The notes under the pieces are model-generated. The model was not told the origin of the DNA. It did not search any database and was given only the letters and a program-made list of their open reading frames with translations. Positions 25,986-36,480 of a stretch of DNA of 64,000 nucleotides are shown in pieces. The stretch is from Isoetes taiwanensis (lineage: Eukaryota > Streptophyta > Lycopodiopsida > Isoetales > Isoetaceae), in NCBI GenBank assembly GCA_021234155.1, contig JAJEKV010000065.1, forward strand, positions 436,001-500,000. Direction: 5' to 3'. The stretch's first letter is position 1. Each line of letters starts with the position of its first letter. The position numbers and the translations under genes were made by a program.

Positions 25986-27830
25986 TTATTCATTCCTTGG
26001 AGATTCTAAGTAGTCTAACCCTAATAGGTCCAGAGTAGATCTTTTTTTGGCCTCTGCCTCTTTTTTTATGATTAATTGCTGCCATCCCGTATCATCACCA
26101 TCATAAGAGAGATCACTAGATTGCTCATCTCTATTGCTGTAAACATCCTCTTGAGTTATGTCAGATACCCTATGGGGGATAGAGATAGTCATGAAGCCCG
26201 GATTGATTTTGAATGACAGATCAATATTCTTAAAAGTAAGAACCCAATTCTTATCAATCTTGAAATTACCCTCATGCCCTTTTATCTGATCTTCACTTGT
26301 ACTTATTTTCTGATTGCTATGGCTATTGCTTGCTTTCCCTTTTTGAACCGTACTATTCAAACCAGTACTTTTGGGTCTCCATTCTTGTCTGATTATAAGG
26401 GGGGTAGAGCTGTTCATCTTTCCCTCTTGATTTATCCCTTTACCCTTATCAATATCCCTTTGGGCGCTTTTAGAATAATCAATTTTCAAATTAAAGACTG
26501 TACTATCTGAAACTTTCACTATTACTTCCCTCTTCCAGTCGGATCTAATTCTCTTTGAAATGCAAACTGAGGGGAAGTTTGTCTGGGGGATGTTGATGCT
26601 GATGACCTCACCCAATTTTTCTGATATAGCTTGCAGGTGAGACTTGGTCCAGAGACTGGGCGGTAAATTGGGATAAGTGACCCAAGTGGAGGTAGAAATT
26701 AATCCATAGTTACAGGGATGTAAATGGGGCTCCACTTCATAATGAAAATTTCCTGTTGCCAATTGTGTCCGGCTTTTTCCTAAGAATAGATCCTACGCTA
26801 TTCTCATCAGAGCATAAAATTTGGAAAGTTTTATTGTCTAATTTGAGAATAGAAAGGATCGGAACCCTTTAAGTCTTAGTGATCCAGAACTTAACCTCCC
26901 CAAGGGAAGGGCACTTATCAGGAAAATGAATAAGAATCCCTCTCTTAGAGTACATATCCGGGCGAGGAATCCCACGATGCGGAAAGATCAATAATACCAT
27001 CCTTAATCTCTTTCCTGCCTTCATTAGCATCATAAGACGAAGTAAACTCATAATCAACCTGATTAAGAAGAGCGTTTTTATATGAAAAAGAATTCAGACC
27101 TTTAGCAGTGTCGCTTTTACCCAGAATTGGAACTCTGTTACGGATATGGTGGTCCCCCACTTTGGTACTGGTTCTGTTTAGCATAGAGATCTGCACTTCT
27201 TCACAGTTTTTACAGTCACATTGGCCAACCTCTGTAGGATTAAAAAACCCCGTTGCTGTCCCGGATCTTGCATGCCTTGGTGTCCTTTTTTAGGCGGATT
27301 AGTTTCATAATTCTTGGATACACTATCAAGATCTGAGCTGCATCATTGGAAAGTTTGTTCTTGAAAAGTTTGCGATGTCTCTCAATAACATGGTCTTCCG
27401 CATCTTGCCACCTCCTTATAAGTTTGATTGAGGCCAACGAGTTCCATTTGAGTTTTTCCAGATCCACCAGAATCTCCTTAGTTCTGTTAAGTATTTCGTT
27501 CATAGATTTCTGGAGAATATTGTTCTTTAGGCTGCAACAATCCTCTTCACTATGCCCCTGCTTGGCTGTGATGAGCTTGTAGAGGTTTCTGTCCATTTCT
27601 TGCAAAATTTCTAGGGTGTTCCAAGCCCAATCCCTGTCATTTGCTCGCCCCCCTGTGTAATCCTCTTCAAGTTTTTTCATTTTGTTCAGACTGGCAGATA
27701 TTAAGCCTTCCCCCGAGACATCTATGCAGAATGCTGCCGCCTTTTGCTGATCTTTGATAATCTCAAAGGCAGTGTACAGCTCTTTGAGATTTTTCCAAAC
27801 TAAATCCTTCCTATCCTCCGGCCTGAACAT
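25986..27830 (-). pseudogene. LINE ORF1 relic (nucleic-acid-binding protein)
   Basis: The minus-strand frames 27830-27240, 27196-26945 and 26762-25986 together form a degraded ORF1. The N-terminal part is charged and helical and ends near a CDCKNC cysteine cluster (about 27210-27230). The middle has LPPSLWTKSHLQAISEKLG, matching the C-terminal half of DUF4283 domains in plant L1 ORF1 proteins, where this stretch follows the phrase about vector, path or wall. The tail ends LGLDYLESPRNE at a stop that overlaps the start of ORF2. At least two frameshifts separate the pieces. In intact elements the protein binds element RNA. Confidence 0.65.
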
Positions 27831-27840
27831 GCCACATTAA

Positions 27841-28600
27841 TTGGGAATTAAGGAGCCTATCTAGGTACATCAACTACTAAGGCTTTCAGGGTCTCTACCC
27901 CCCTTCCCAATGCACAGGAGTGCGCATAGAATAGAGGGTATCATCATCCATACAACTGAAATATAGAATAACATCTAATCTATCTACCTAAACATACATG
28001 GTTAGATTCCTTTGTTAGGGCTTGTGATCTCAGAATCTATAAGGCCTCTAAGGCTAAACTAACATGCTAATCTAGCTCATTATCGGATTGGAAGTCGGTA
28101 TTGCAAAACAAAATTGCTATTTACCTGATCCTTGGCTTGCTCCAGCTCCTCGGAAAGTGTCCATGATTACGTTCGGGTTGAAGGTGAATCCAGGGGGATA
28201 CGTTGTGCGGCAATGTGGAATAGCGCTTGCACTTGGTCGGAATGGCTCAAGGAAGCTGGAATGCGAAAAGGAAAAAGGTTTAGGGTTTCCCTTTTGATTC
28301 CTTTTACATGACCCTTTTTAGGGTTAGGGCTAAAAGGTCATGTGGGGTTTTGCCATGTGGCAAAGGGGTTCAATGCACACGTTTATAGGCATGTGCAACA
28401 TAAGGAGTTGCCCCCTAGGGTGCAACCCTTTACGATTTCCAAGTATATGTCGTCAAGGCGACATGTACGAGTGACGTGGTAGTATAATATACATATTCAT
28501 ATCGTATATTATGCTGGAACATCACAACGAGTTAGTTAAGACCCGTTTTCGATTTATTTTGGAGAAATTAGAGCAAGATATTTGAATGAGGAATCAAGAT
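27841..28600. other. Non-coding stretch upstream of the LINE
   Basis: It may include the 5' leader of the minus-strand LINE. Short inverted phrases occur: AGGTCATGT near 28336 mirrors ACATGACCC near 28306, and ATGTCGTC-AA-GGCGACAT lies at about 28447-28464. An open frame of 69 codons at 28088-28297 resembles nothing I know. Confidence 0.45.
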
Positions 28601-28610
28601 TTAAGTATAT

Positions 28611-28701
28611 AGGAATGCCCCCACGGCAAATTCGTGGGGTCAAAAGGCCGTGGCGGAGGCAAATGTTGACCCTACGGAATTTAAGCCGTGGGGGCATTCC
28701 T
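28611..28701. repeat. Foldback hairpin
   Basis: The left arm AGGAATGCCCCCACGG (28611-28626) and the right arm CCGTGGGGGCATTCCT (28686-28701) are perfect reverse complements over 16 bp. Pairing continues inward with gaps (GGC-AAATTC-GT-GGGTCAA against TTGACCC-ACGGAATTTAAGCC). The loop is about 20 nt. It could be a small MITE or the end of a larger element. The phrase GTGGGGGCATT recurs in the leader region of the Lys-rich gene near 32742. Confidence 0.8.
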
Positions 28702-28704
28702 AAA

Positions 28705-29701
28705 ACGTGAATGACAGGTGGCAGTTTTTCTGCCGACGTGGCGCCGACATGGCGAAAACCTTCTTGTTTATCGTCTCTGTCATTTTCTTTCCCTCCCTCC
28801 ACACAGCAAGTTCTTTCGGTCGAACTATGGTGGACGTGAGGGCGCTGCGGCATTTTCCTCAATGCTAAGTTAGATTTCAATTTTTTTAAACCTAACATTG
28901 TTTTTTGCTCTGTTTCTTATAGAAGCAGCGGCGGTTTGAAGGCGCATCGACATTTTTGAGGTTAAGGTGAGGTAATCGTGACCGATCTTTTTGAAATGTT
29001 TAAGTTTTTTTTTTTCAAGATTCATTCATGATCGACCTTATTTTACTTTGTTTTTCGCCCTTTGGCGTTCTTCAAAAACGACAATATAGCGGCTGCTTTG
29101 TTCTTTATGGCGAGTTTGCTTTAAAATCCTTGTAAGATATTAGTATTTCTTGCAAGATTTACAATATTTTCTTCTAATCTTGTCTTTCGTTATGTGCAGA
29201 TTCTTTTAATATGGTTGGAGGTGCGGGATGGCTACTATCTTGAAGCTTTTTTGTTTAGCTTAGCCATAGATGACATGCAAGAAATTCAGTGAAGTGCTGA
29301 AGAAGTAGGTTCTGAACTATGAGACCTGTGTTTTTTGCAACGTAACTCATGATTCAACTGAAGTAGTTGGATCAAATGTTGGAATTTGAATGCTGTGCAC
29401 TTGAGACTATTATTTGTTGTGGGATGTTCGTAATTTATTGTGTTTAACTGTAAATCTATGCTTAACTGCCTCATTATCTCTGTGTCTGCTTAAAATTCTG
29501 GATTTAATTCTGAAATAACAGAATGTGGGGTAAAAAAGTTCAGAATATTGATTGAAGTTAAGAATGTAGGGTAAAAACTTGAGAACTGGAAGCAAATACA
29601 AAAAATGACATTTAAGCTTCACTTTCTGTAAAAGAATGATGTCCACGTGGCATCGCACAATTGGACTAGGGGGCAGAAAAACTGCCACCTGACATTTACG
29701 T
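28705..29701. mobile_element. Possible non-autonomous DNA element with 30-bp inverted ends
   Basis: The ends 28705-28734 and 29672-29701 are inverted copies over 30 bp with two mismatches. The outer part reads ACGTGAATGACAGGTGGCAG on the left. The inner GGCAG-TTTTT-CTGCC is itself a small hairpin at both ends. The interior (about 940 bp) has no recognisable transposase, though it includes a pyrimidine-rich, transcript-leader-like stretch near 28770-28830 and a long T run near 29007. No target-site duplication was found at the exact ends, so the element borders are uncertain. Confidence 0.5.
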
Positions 29702-29998
29702 ACCTTATGAGTAGTCTTATGTGGAGGACTGATATTCGAGTGGTTAGTTTGTTAAAGAATCCTTTAGAAGCCATCACCGTGTCTTGTCTTACTTTTGTTG
29801 GACCTAGGCTTCAGCTTTGAAACATAAAAATAGAAAATGGGTTATTTGGTAGGGGATATTACTGCCCTAATAGGATATCTGGAAATCCTTGGCAAAACCT
29901 CAGCCATTGGGCGGTCCAGATCGGCGCATTTCAGGAATTGGACGGCCACCAACGACGTTTCTTCTCTCACACTTTGTAGTCGGAGGCGCAGGACTCCA

Positions 29999-32151
29999 AT
30001 GGCTCCATCTGGCCGCTTGGTATTGTCTTCTTCTCGTTTACTGTGCCTGGTTTTAGAATTTTATTTCTCGTAAGCATTTCCAATCTCTTGCTAATTTTAG
30101 ACATTTAGATCTTTGCTCACTATCCACAACGATGTCTGCCTTGATAAAACTTTTGTGGGATGTATTCATCACTGGATATTTTGAAACTATTTGAGTCAGT
30201 ATTGATGTGTGCCGTGGTTCGATTCTCAGTCTTTTCTGATTTTATGTTTGATCCCGCAACTGGTTTCTCAGTATACATCGTATTGTCATTCTGTAGGAAC
30301 CCTCGGATGCAAAACGGCCACAGTTTTTAGATCTCACCATATTGTTGTCCATATTACTAGATTATTGATTATCTAAACTTAGTAATTTAGTATTTGATTA
30401 TTGAAACCTCATATATTTTGTCTATTATAAAGTATATTATTTTGTGTCGTGGCATTGAAAACTACTCAAATATAAGTTGTTTCTTCCTGCAGTTGCTGCA
30501 TACAGGTGCCAACAATAAGAATGCGGCAAAGGCACTTATTGTAGCATCATTCCTTGATGTGAAGATAGATGTTACACCAGATTTCCAAATGGGGGTTTCA
30601 AATAAGACACTTGCGTTCTTAAAGATGAATCCCATGGGCAAGGTATGATCATGTATTTTTCTTGAGCAGTTCCATGTTGTGCTAACCATGCCCCTAAACA
30701 ATACTCACTTTTTAAGTATTTCAGGTTCCTGTGCTCGAAACTCCTGAGGGTCCACTTTTTGAAAGCAATGCAATTGCAAGATATGGTAATTATCAGTGCC
30801 CACAAATGCTTTTTCTGCATTGTATAAGATGGCAATCTGTTGTCTCTCCTAACCTGTAATGTCTTTTCTAGTTGCAAGACTCAAGGATAATGACCTTCTT
30901 GGGACTTCATTGATTGAGAAGGTGAGTACTCAAGACTATTGCATATTGTTTTTCCTATGCCTGAAAAACTAATAGTACTTTTATTAGGCTCATGTTGACC
31001 AATGGATTGATTTTGCGGCCACGGAGATCGACTCCGGCATTGGAAGGTGGCTTTATCCTCGGTTTGGTTATGGCCCATATAGTGCAGAGGTATTTGTACT
31101 ACCTAATTTGTACAGACCCATGGTAAATTGTCTACGGTTTAAAGGCTGACCCTCGTTTTTGCGCACATTTATAGGTAGAGAAGGCATCCATTGCCAACGT
31201 TGAAAGAGCTCTTGGAGCTTTAAACACATATCTTGCAAGCCATAGCTATCTCGTTGGAGATTCAGTCACACTGGCTGATATCATTCTTGTCAGCAATCTG
31301 TCTATAGGCTACAGAACTTTGTTTACTGAGGAGTTTACAAAAGGGTACCCGCATGTTGATCGGTACTTTTTTACGTTGGCGAATCAGCCCCATTTTAAAA
31401 AAGTTCTTGGCGAGGTAGTACGAGGTGAAAGAGAAGTCCCTCCTCCACCTTCTAAGGGGGCACAGAAAGAAAATGCAGCTCCTAAGCAAGCTAAAAAGCA
31501 GGAGAAGACACCGCCAAAACCAAAGGAAGAACCTAAGGAGGTTCCAAAACCTAAAGAGGAGAGTCTGGATGAGGAAGAAGAAGCTCCAAAGCCCAAGGCT
31601 AAGAGCCCTTTGGATCTGTTACCACCAAGTAAAATGGTTCTTGATGAGTGGAAACGGCTGTACTCAAATACAAAGGCTAAGGACTTCCGTGAAGTAGCTA
31701 TCAAAGGTAACTAATGCTAGGCTTGCCTCTGTGTAATCAAATTTGCTAATGCAATATTTATTTTGGTTCAGGATTCTGGGATATGTATGATCCAGAAGGT
31801 TATTCCCTTTGGTTTTGTGATTACAAGTACAATGAGGAAAACAATCTTCCCTATGTGACAATGAACAAAGTCTCAGGTTTTCTTCAGAGGATGGACTTCA
31901 TTCGCAAGTATGGTTTTGCAAAGATTTGCATCTTTGGAGAGGCTGCTCCATACAAGATAAAAGGTGTCTGGCTGTTCCGTGGTTCTGATATCCCTCAACA
32001 AGTCAAGGATGAGTGCTATGATGTCGAACTTTATGACTGGGCTAAGGTTGACCTCTCCGATGAAGCACAGAAGGAGAAAGTAAATGCCTACTTTGAAGAA
32101 CTTGACGTGATTGAGGGGGAGAAGCTTCTTGAGAGCAAGTGTTTTAAGTAG
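29999..32151 (+). CDS. Elongation factor 1B gamma subunit, seven exons
   Basis: Coding exons: 29999-30019, 30493-30642, 30725-30785, 30872-30921, 30988-31089, 31175-31706, 31772-32151. All six introns are GT-AG, phases agree, and the spliced product is 431 residues, close to plant eEF1B-gamma (about 410-420). Residues 1-80 form the GST-like N domain (GVSNKT, MNPMGKVPVLETPEG, ESNAIARYV). Residues 85-213 form the GST C domain (QWIDF, LVGDSVTLADI). Residues 214-270 are a Lys/Pro/Glu linker. Residues 271-431 are the conserved EF1G domain (SPLDLLPPS, GFWDMYDPEGYSLWFCDYKYN, GVWLFRG, ending LLESKCFK). The protein is the structural subunit of the eEF1B complex, which recharges eEF1A with GTP in the cytosol. 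Exon 1 (only seven codons, MAPSGRL) is chosen because it restores frame; it is the least certain part. The gene looks intact. Confidence 0.93.
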
Positions 32152-32394
32152 GCTGGGAGTGCCTCAACTGAGGCTGAAAACTTTGAAGCTATATTTTTGT
32201 AGTCTGATTTTCAGGAAAGCGGTCTTGTTTTAAAACACTTCTTTTTACATTATTTTCAATGAGAGTATCCGTACATGTTAGGGAGTATTGAAATATTTTA
32301 GCATCTGGCAATGGCTCTCCCCTATTACTCAACAATTTGATGATAATCAGCAAGCAGGATCAATCATAATAAGAAGACAGATGCAATTTAAGAA

Positions 32395-32450
32395 AATTAC
32401 AGGCCTAGGTTACTAAATGCAGAATTACAGGCCTAGGTTACTAAATGCAG
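32395..32450. repeat. Perfect 28-bp tandem duplication
   Basis: Two identical 28-bp units (32395-32422 and 32423-32450), each containing ACAGGCCTAGGTTACTAAAT, with a diverged third unit beginning near 32459. It lies about 250 bp past the eEF1B-gamma stop. Confidence 0.9.
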
Positions 32451-32513
32451 TATCAGAAAGTTACAGACTTAGATTACTCTCTGCTAATTTACATGTGCCA
32501 AATGTGTGAATGA

Positions 32514-32645
32514 ATTTGCCTATGTTCCATCGAAATGTGGAAATGTGCAGTGAAATCGTCTCTGCTCCATCTAAAAATTTGCCAATGGATTTGCCTATGG
32601 TCGATCAAAATCTGGAAATGTGCAATGAAATTGTCTCTGCTTTAT
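32514..32645. repeat. 75-bp diverged tandem repeat
   Basis: Units 32514-32588 and 32589-32645 both start ATTTGCCTATG and share GGAAATGTGCA-TGAAAT-GTCTCTGCT. The second unit is shorter and the two differ at several positions. Confidence 0.75.
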
Positions 32646-32876
32646 CGTGTTAAAATGTCAAAGCAACGTGTAGGGACGTGCAGATGGCAACGAAAATATG
32701 CTAAATGGATGGCCCGATTCAAGGTTCCTGATATTATTTAGTGGGGGCATTATCCTTTAACGGCCACACCGACAGGCCAACTGTGCGCACACGGTATCTT
32801 ATTACGCGCCTGCTCTGCTCCCTTTAAGACATCCCCTGTCTCTGCCTCATCCTCTCTACTCCGGCGCTCTCTCAAG

Positions 32877-33601
32877 GTTAGTCTCTCAGCTAGTGCTTCT
32901 TCCTCTCTCCATCCGCCGGATCCATCTGCATGTTTTTTGCTTTCATTTTTTTCTTTCCGCCTTTGCCTTCCTGCTAGATTTCAGCACCCTTTCCTTCATT
33001 TTCAAGCTTTTTTCTTATAGATTCTGTTGCTTTCGCATCCTCCTAAGTACATCTTGAACCCATTCGCATTTGAAATTTGCTCCGATTCATCTGTTCAATT
33101 CATTTGGGTAGTGATCATGTTTGCTATTTATTGGGTGTTCTTGTCAATTGATTCTTCATTTATTAATGTTCTTGTTCATTGGTCGGAGATATTCGTTTAG
33201 ATCTTATTGTTGATGCTGATCATCTTGATCTACTTTGATGCTGACCTACTGGCTAATGTGATCGATCTGAAGCTTGTATTTCCTTAGATCTTGTAAGGTT
33301 GTTGATGTTTATTTTGCCGATCAAGCTTGATCATGTCTGGTGCTGGTTTCTTGGCTAATGAATCGATCTGAAGATTTCATTTCTCTTTACTTTATGCAAC
33401 CACTTGTGTCCTATTTGACTTAGGAAGTTGGCTCTGCTTCTAAATTTTTCTATTATATTGGCTGATTCTGTTTGTGATCAAGCTTTTGCTTCAGATCAAG
33501 CTCTATTATTGGCTGTTTGTAGGAATATAATTCATGGCCTTTTATTGCAATTATTTGTGATCAGGTGCGACTGATCTTATTTCTTGCTTCCATTCATTCA
33601 G
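32877..33601 (+). other. Leader intron of the Lys-rich repeat gene (predicted)
   Basis: A pyrimidine-rich leader ends in CTCAAG with a GTTAGT donor at 32877. A T-rich tract followed by CATTCATTCAG ends at 33601, 24 nt before the ATG at 33626. The interval is T-rich as plant introns are, and introns in the 5' leader are common in strongly expressed plant genes. A second acceptor (AATACAG) 16 nt further downstream is possible. Confidence 0.55.
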
Positions 33602-33625
33602 ATCTGCGTTTAATACAGAGAAATT

Positions 33626-34290
33626 ATGGCTACTATGGGAGAAAAATTAGAAAACCTTGGTGAGAAGGTTATGGAAACATTGCATTTAGATGGCAAGCAT
33701 GAGGGGGTAAAGGATAAGAAAGAGAAAGATGAGAAGAAAGGAAAGGATGAGTATGGAGGAGAGAAAAAAGAGAAGAAGGACAAGGAGAAGAAAGAGAAGA
33801 AGCATGATGATGAATATGGTGATGAGAAGAAGGAGAAGAAGGATAAGGAGAAGAAGCATGATGATGAATACGGCGGAGAGAAGAAAGAAAAGAAGGAGAA
33901 GAAGGACAAGGAGAAGAAACATGATGATGAATACGGCGAGGAGAAGAAGGAGAAGAAGGAGAAGAAGGAAAAACATGGAGATGAGTATGGTGAGGAGAAG
34001 AAAGACAAGAAGAAGGACAAGGAGAAGAAGGAAAAACATGGAGATGAGTATGAAGATAAAGAGAAGAAGGAAAAGAAAGACAAAAAGGAAGGAAAAGACA
34101 AGGAGAAGAAAGAAAAGAAGGACAAGGATGGGGAGCACAAGGAGAAAAAGGTAACAAAAAAGAAGATCTTAATTTCTTTCAGCTCACTAGTTTTACTCTT
34201 GAAATTCTCTTAGGTTTTGCTCTTATTCTTACTAATCTTAAAAATTATTCTTGTTTGCAGAAGGATAAGAAGGAAAAGGACTACGAGTAA
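33626..34290 (+). CDS. Lys/Glu-rich repeat protein, H-segment dehydrin-like
   Basis: Two coding exons, 33626-34150 and 34261-34290, joined by a GT-AG intron in phase 0, give 184 residues. Residues 4-25 read MGEKLENLGEKVMETLHLDG, an amphipathic helix followed by KHEG. This resembles the conserved N-terminal H-segment of KS/HIRD11-type dehydrins (a helix, then LHI, then Gly, then a KEGEHK-like run). The rest is almost entirely Lys, Glu and Asp, with six repeats of (H)(D/G)DEYG(x)EKK. The DEYG core recalls the dehydrin Y-segment (DEYGNP) but lacks NP. There is no canonical K-segment, no Ser tract, no signal peptide and no membrane segment. It should be disordered, soluble and metal- or membrane-binding if the comparison holds. 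The naming is inference; that it is a real spliced gene is well supported by the open frame, splice sites and leader intron. Confidence 0.75.
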
Positions 34291-34392
34291 AGAAGCAAAA
34301 ATGTGGATATGTTTGTGCATATACTTGTAGAATTAAATGCCAGAGTTGCATGTACTTGCAGATTTTTGAATGCAAGATTTGTGCTATAACTG

Positions 34393-34532
34393 AATAATAT
34401 TCATCTTCAAATGGTTTTGCTGAATATTGTTAAGTCATGCTTGTTGTATATTGTTCTCGAGATGATGATAAATCAATGCCGAAATGTTTATATAATATTC
34501 ATCTTTAAATGGTTTTGCTGAATATTGTTAAG
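34393..34532. repeat. 98-bp tandem duplication in the 3' region
   Basis: ATAATATTCATCTT-AAATGG and TTTTGCTGAATATTGTTAAG occur at 34394-34434 and again 98 bp further on (34492-34532). The copies lie just past the Lys-rich gene's stop and could give it two alternative 3' ends. Confidence 0.8.
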
Positions 34533-34952
34533 GCATATTGCTATCGAGATATGATAAATCATTATGCCATATTATATAATGATATATGTATAAATACATC
34601 AAATATAAATAAAAATACTTTTTCAAAAATTTATAGTATCTATCAGCCTATCAACAAAGTTAAGCAATCTTGTCTCTTTAAGAGCCAAATGGGTACGTGT
34701 AAAGAAAATCCGAGGTTATATTGGAGGGAGTAGGCGCATGGCACAATTAGATAGAAGCATTTGGGTGACTCTCTTTGTGTTGTATTTTACACGTGTAACC
34801 CAATTTTGGGCAAACCTTTTACACCCTATTGGAAAATACCCTAATTCCTAATGCCTTCGTACAGTTGAATATTTGAAGTTTCAACCGGAAATTTGTATTG
34901 TTCTTATAAATATGCATTTAACATGTACAAAAAGTCTATCGGCAATTTTCCT

Positions 34953-35070
34953 GCAATGCGCTTGTTCAACCAGGAAATATCTTAGTTCAATCGAAAATTT
35001 CCAATTTCAAGGCAATGCGCTTGTTCAACCAGGAAATATCTTAGTTCAATCGAAAATTTCCAATTTCAAG
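34953..35070. repeat. Perfect 59-bp tandem duplication
   Basis: Units 34953-35011 and 35012-35070 are identical over 59 bp; each starts GCAATGCGCTTGTTCAACCA. A diverged, longer third unit follows at about 35129-35215 (AATGCGCTACTTCAACCA). Because the first two copies are exact, the duplication is recent or maintained. Confidence 0.92.
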
Positions 35071-35215
35071 TGGAAGAAACCTGCTTTACTCTAGAATATG
35101 CCAAACGACGGTGTAATTTAGTTTCCTACAATGCGCTACTTCAACCAAAAATTTCCAATTTCAAGGGGAAGAAACCTTCTTTACCTCGGAATTTGCCAAA
35201 CAGTGGTGTAATGTG

Positions 35216-36480
35216 AAGGGTAAATGAGCGTGAAAAACAATATTCTAGACCTCGTAAAAAATAACATTGTCCTTTTACTTTGTTAGTATGCATGAATTTG
35301 GATCAAGCACCTTAATAAGGAAATGAACATTTGTAGGGTCATCTCGGTTTAAGGACAATATAATTAGTAAATTTCGTGATGATATTTCAGGGAAAATGGT
35401 TTAATTCTTTGACAACCACATTTGAAATAATTTCTAGAGGAGACTTTCCCTTGCCACATCAAAGCTTATGCCAGATTATTATATTCAAATTGTAGCTTCA
35501 AATAAAAAAAGAGACCACATTCAACTTAGACAAAAGAATCATCTGTTTTTGCAACCTAACCACATTTAAGTATTGGAATCACATATAGTACCTTTATATG
35601 TAGGCTAGAAATTAGAAAATGCTCACAACATTAAAGGGGGAAGAAGTAATCTCTACAATATTGGCGCATGAGCGGTTTGCTCAGTTTCAGAGGAAACAAG
35701 TGTGCAAATTTCAACTAAGCCCGTCGTGTGAATAATGAGGATGGCTTATGTTGTTGATGAAATGCACACACACCACACCAGCTGTAACACTCTGTGTGTC
35801 GCTAGATCCGTATATCTGCCATTGAAACGGGATCCAAGACTCCATAGACACATCGGATCCAGTGTCAGGAGATAGTAGGAATTCATAGCCAATGTCACCT
35901 TTTACATAATATTCGAGCTTTTATATGGCATTTTGTAAAAGGACCTATACATACACCCCAACCTCTCATTTTTGGCACTCTTGCTCCCTTGAGCCAAAGC
36001 AACCATTTCTACTCTTGCACAATAGCTATCATCTCTCTAAGGTATAACACTTCCTTCACATTAAGTTGCTAGCATGTCTTAGCTAGTTCTCGTTGATTGC
36101 CTGTCATGTCTCATTGATTCGCCGGTCAAAGGAGATGAATACTTTGTATGCAAAGAATAGAACTATGAAATAGTGAATCCATGGACAAAAGATTAGTAGT
36201 ATGTTTCTAGCCTAAAGGCCATCGAACCTAAATTGGCTCCCAAGCTAACCCACATGTGTTTTTATATGCTAATGAAGGGATAGTTATAAGCTTCTGATAT
36301 ATTGGAAAAAGAAAAAGAAAAAAGCAGATCAATACATATGTAGGACTCCTGCCGACAAGACAGGATCAACACAATCAACACAATAAGTTCTATGACAGAA
36401 TTGCCATGCTAACATGGCTGCCGACGTGGGTAAATATCTTCACATTTCTACTCATCTATGATCAAGCTGCAGTTTAGATA
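35216..36480. other. Gene-free stretch
   Basis: No coding sequence is recognisable. Part of this stretch (36,000-36,480) probably belongs to the 3' LTR of the Copia relic to its right, but I could not define its outer end. Confidence 0.45.

Larger units (their letters stand above)
22560..26010 (-). pseudogene. LINE ORF2 relic (endonuclease and reverse transcriptase)
   Basis: The APE-type endonuclease begins near 26008 with a reading that would be WNLQGMNNS but has TAG in place of the Trp codon. It continues through LFIQEHK (catalytic Glu), GDFNM and ISDHYP. The RT follows with NGKTPGPDGLP (about 24680), FIALIPKIDSPNTFSDY (about 24500), a T-FDTVSWNFL block (motif A, about 24260) and IQRGDKQG (motif B). 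The reading then runs into the nested insertion. On the other side it resumes with GDKQ, LAPFLF and GHFADDTFIL (motif C, FADD). Frames change at least five times. It is not functional. Confidence 0.85.
22530..27840 (-). mobile_element. Decayed L1-type LINE, minus strand, split by a nested insertion
   Basis: Reading leftward from 27840, the element carries an ORF1 relic (27830-25986), an ORF2 endonuclease (about 26000-25380) and the reverse transcriptase (24900-24097 and, after a 1.3-kb insertion, 22799-22560). Hallmarks in order are NLQGMNNS, LFIQEHK, GDFNM, ISDHYP, GKTPGPDG, FIALIPKIDSP and GHFADDTFIL. These are the endonuclease and RT motifs of plant L1 elements. Many frameshifts and stops break every frame. 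The C-terminal third of ORF2 and the poly(A) tail are missing, so the left end is truncated or rearranged. The 5' end was not fixed precisely. Confidence 0.85.

Noticed and set aside
25054-26510. Plus-strand open frames across 25054-26510 as genes
   Set aside because: They are opposite the minus-strand LINE ORF1/ORF2 and have no domain of their own.
29999-30070. GTAAGC at 30070 as the exon 1 donor of eEF1B-gamma
   Set aside because: It matches the donor consensus better than GTATTG at 30020, but using it joins exon 2 out of frame. The donor at 30020 keeps phase 0 and gives a normal N terminus.
33610-34157. Long antisense and alternate-frame open stretches opposite the Lys-rich gene
   Set aside because: They read Ser/Phe/Leu/Pro or Arg/Met repeats, which are the mechanical mirror of an AAG/GAG/GAT-rich coding strand. 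The plus-strand frame at 33626 has the start, splice sites and leader intron.
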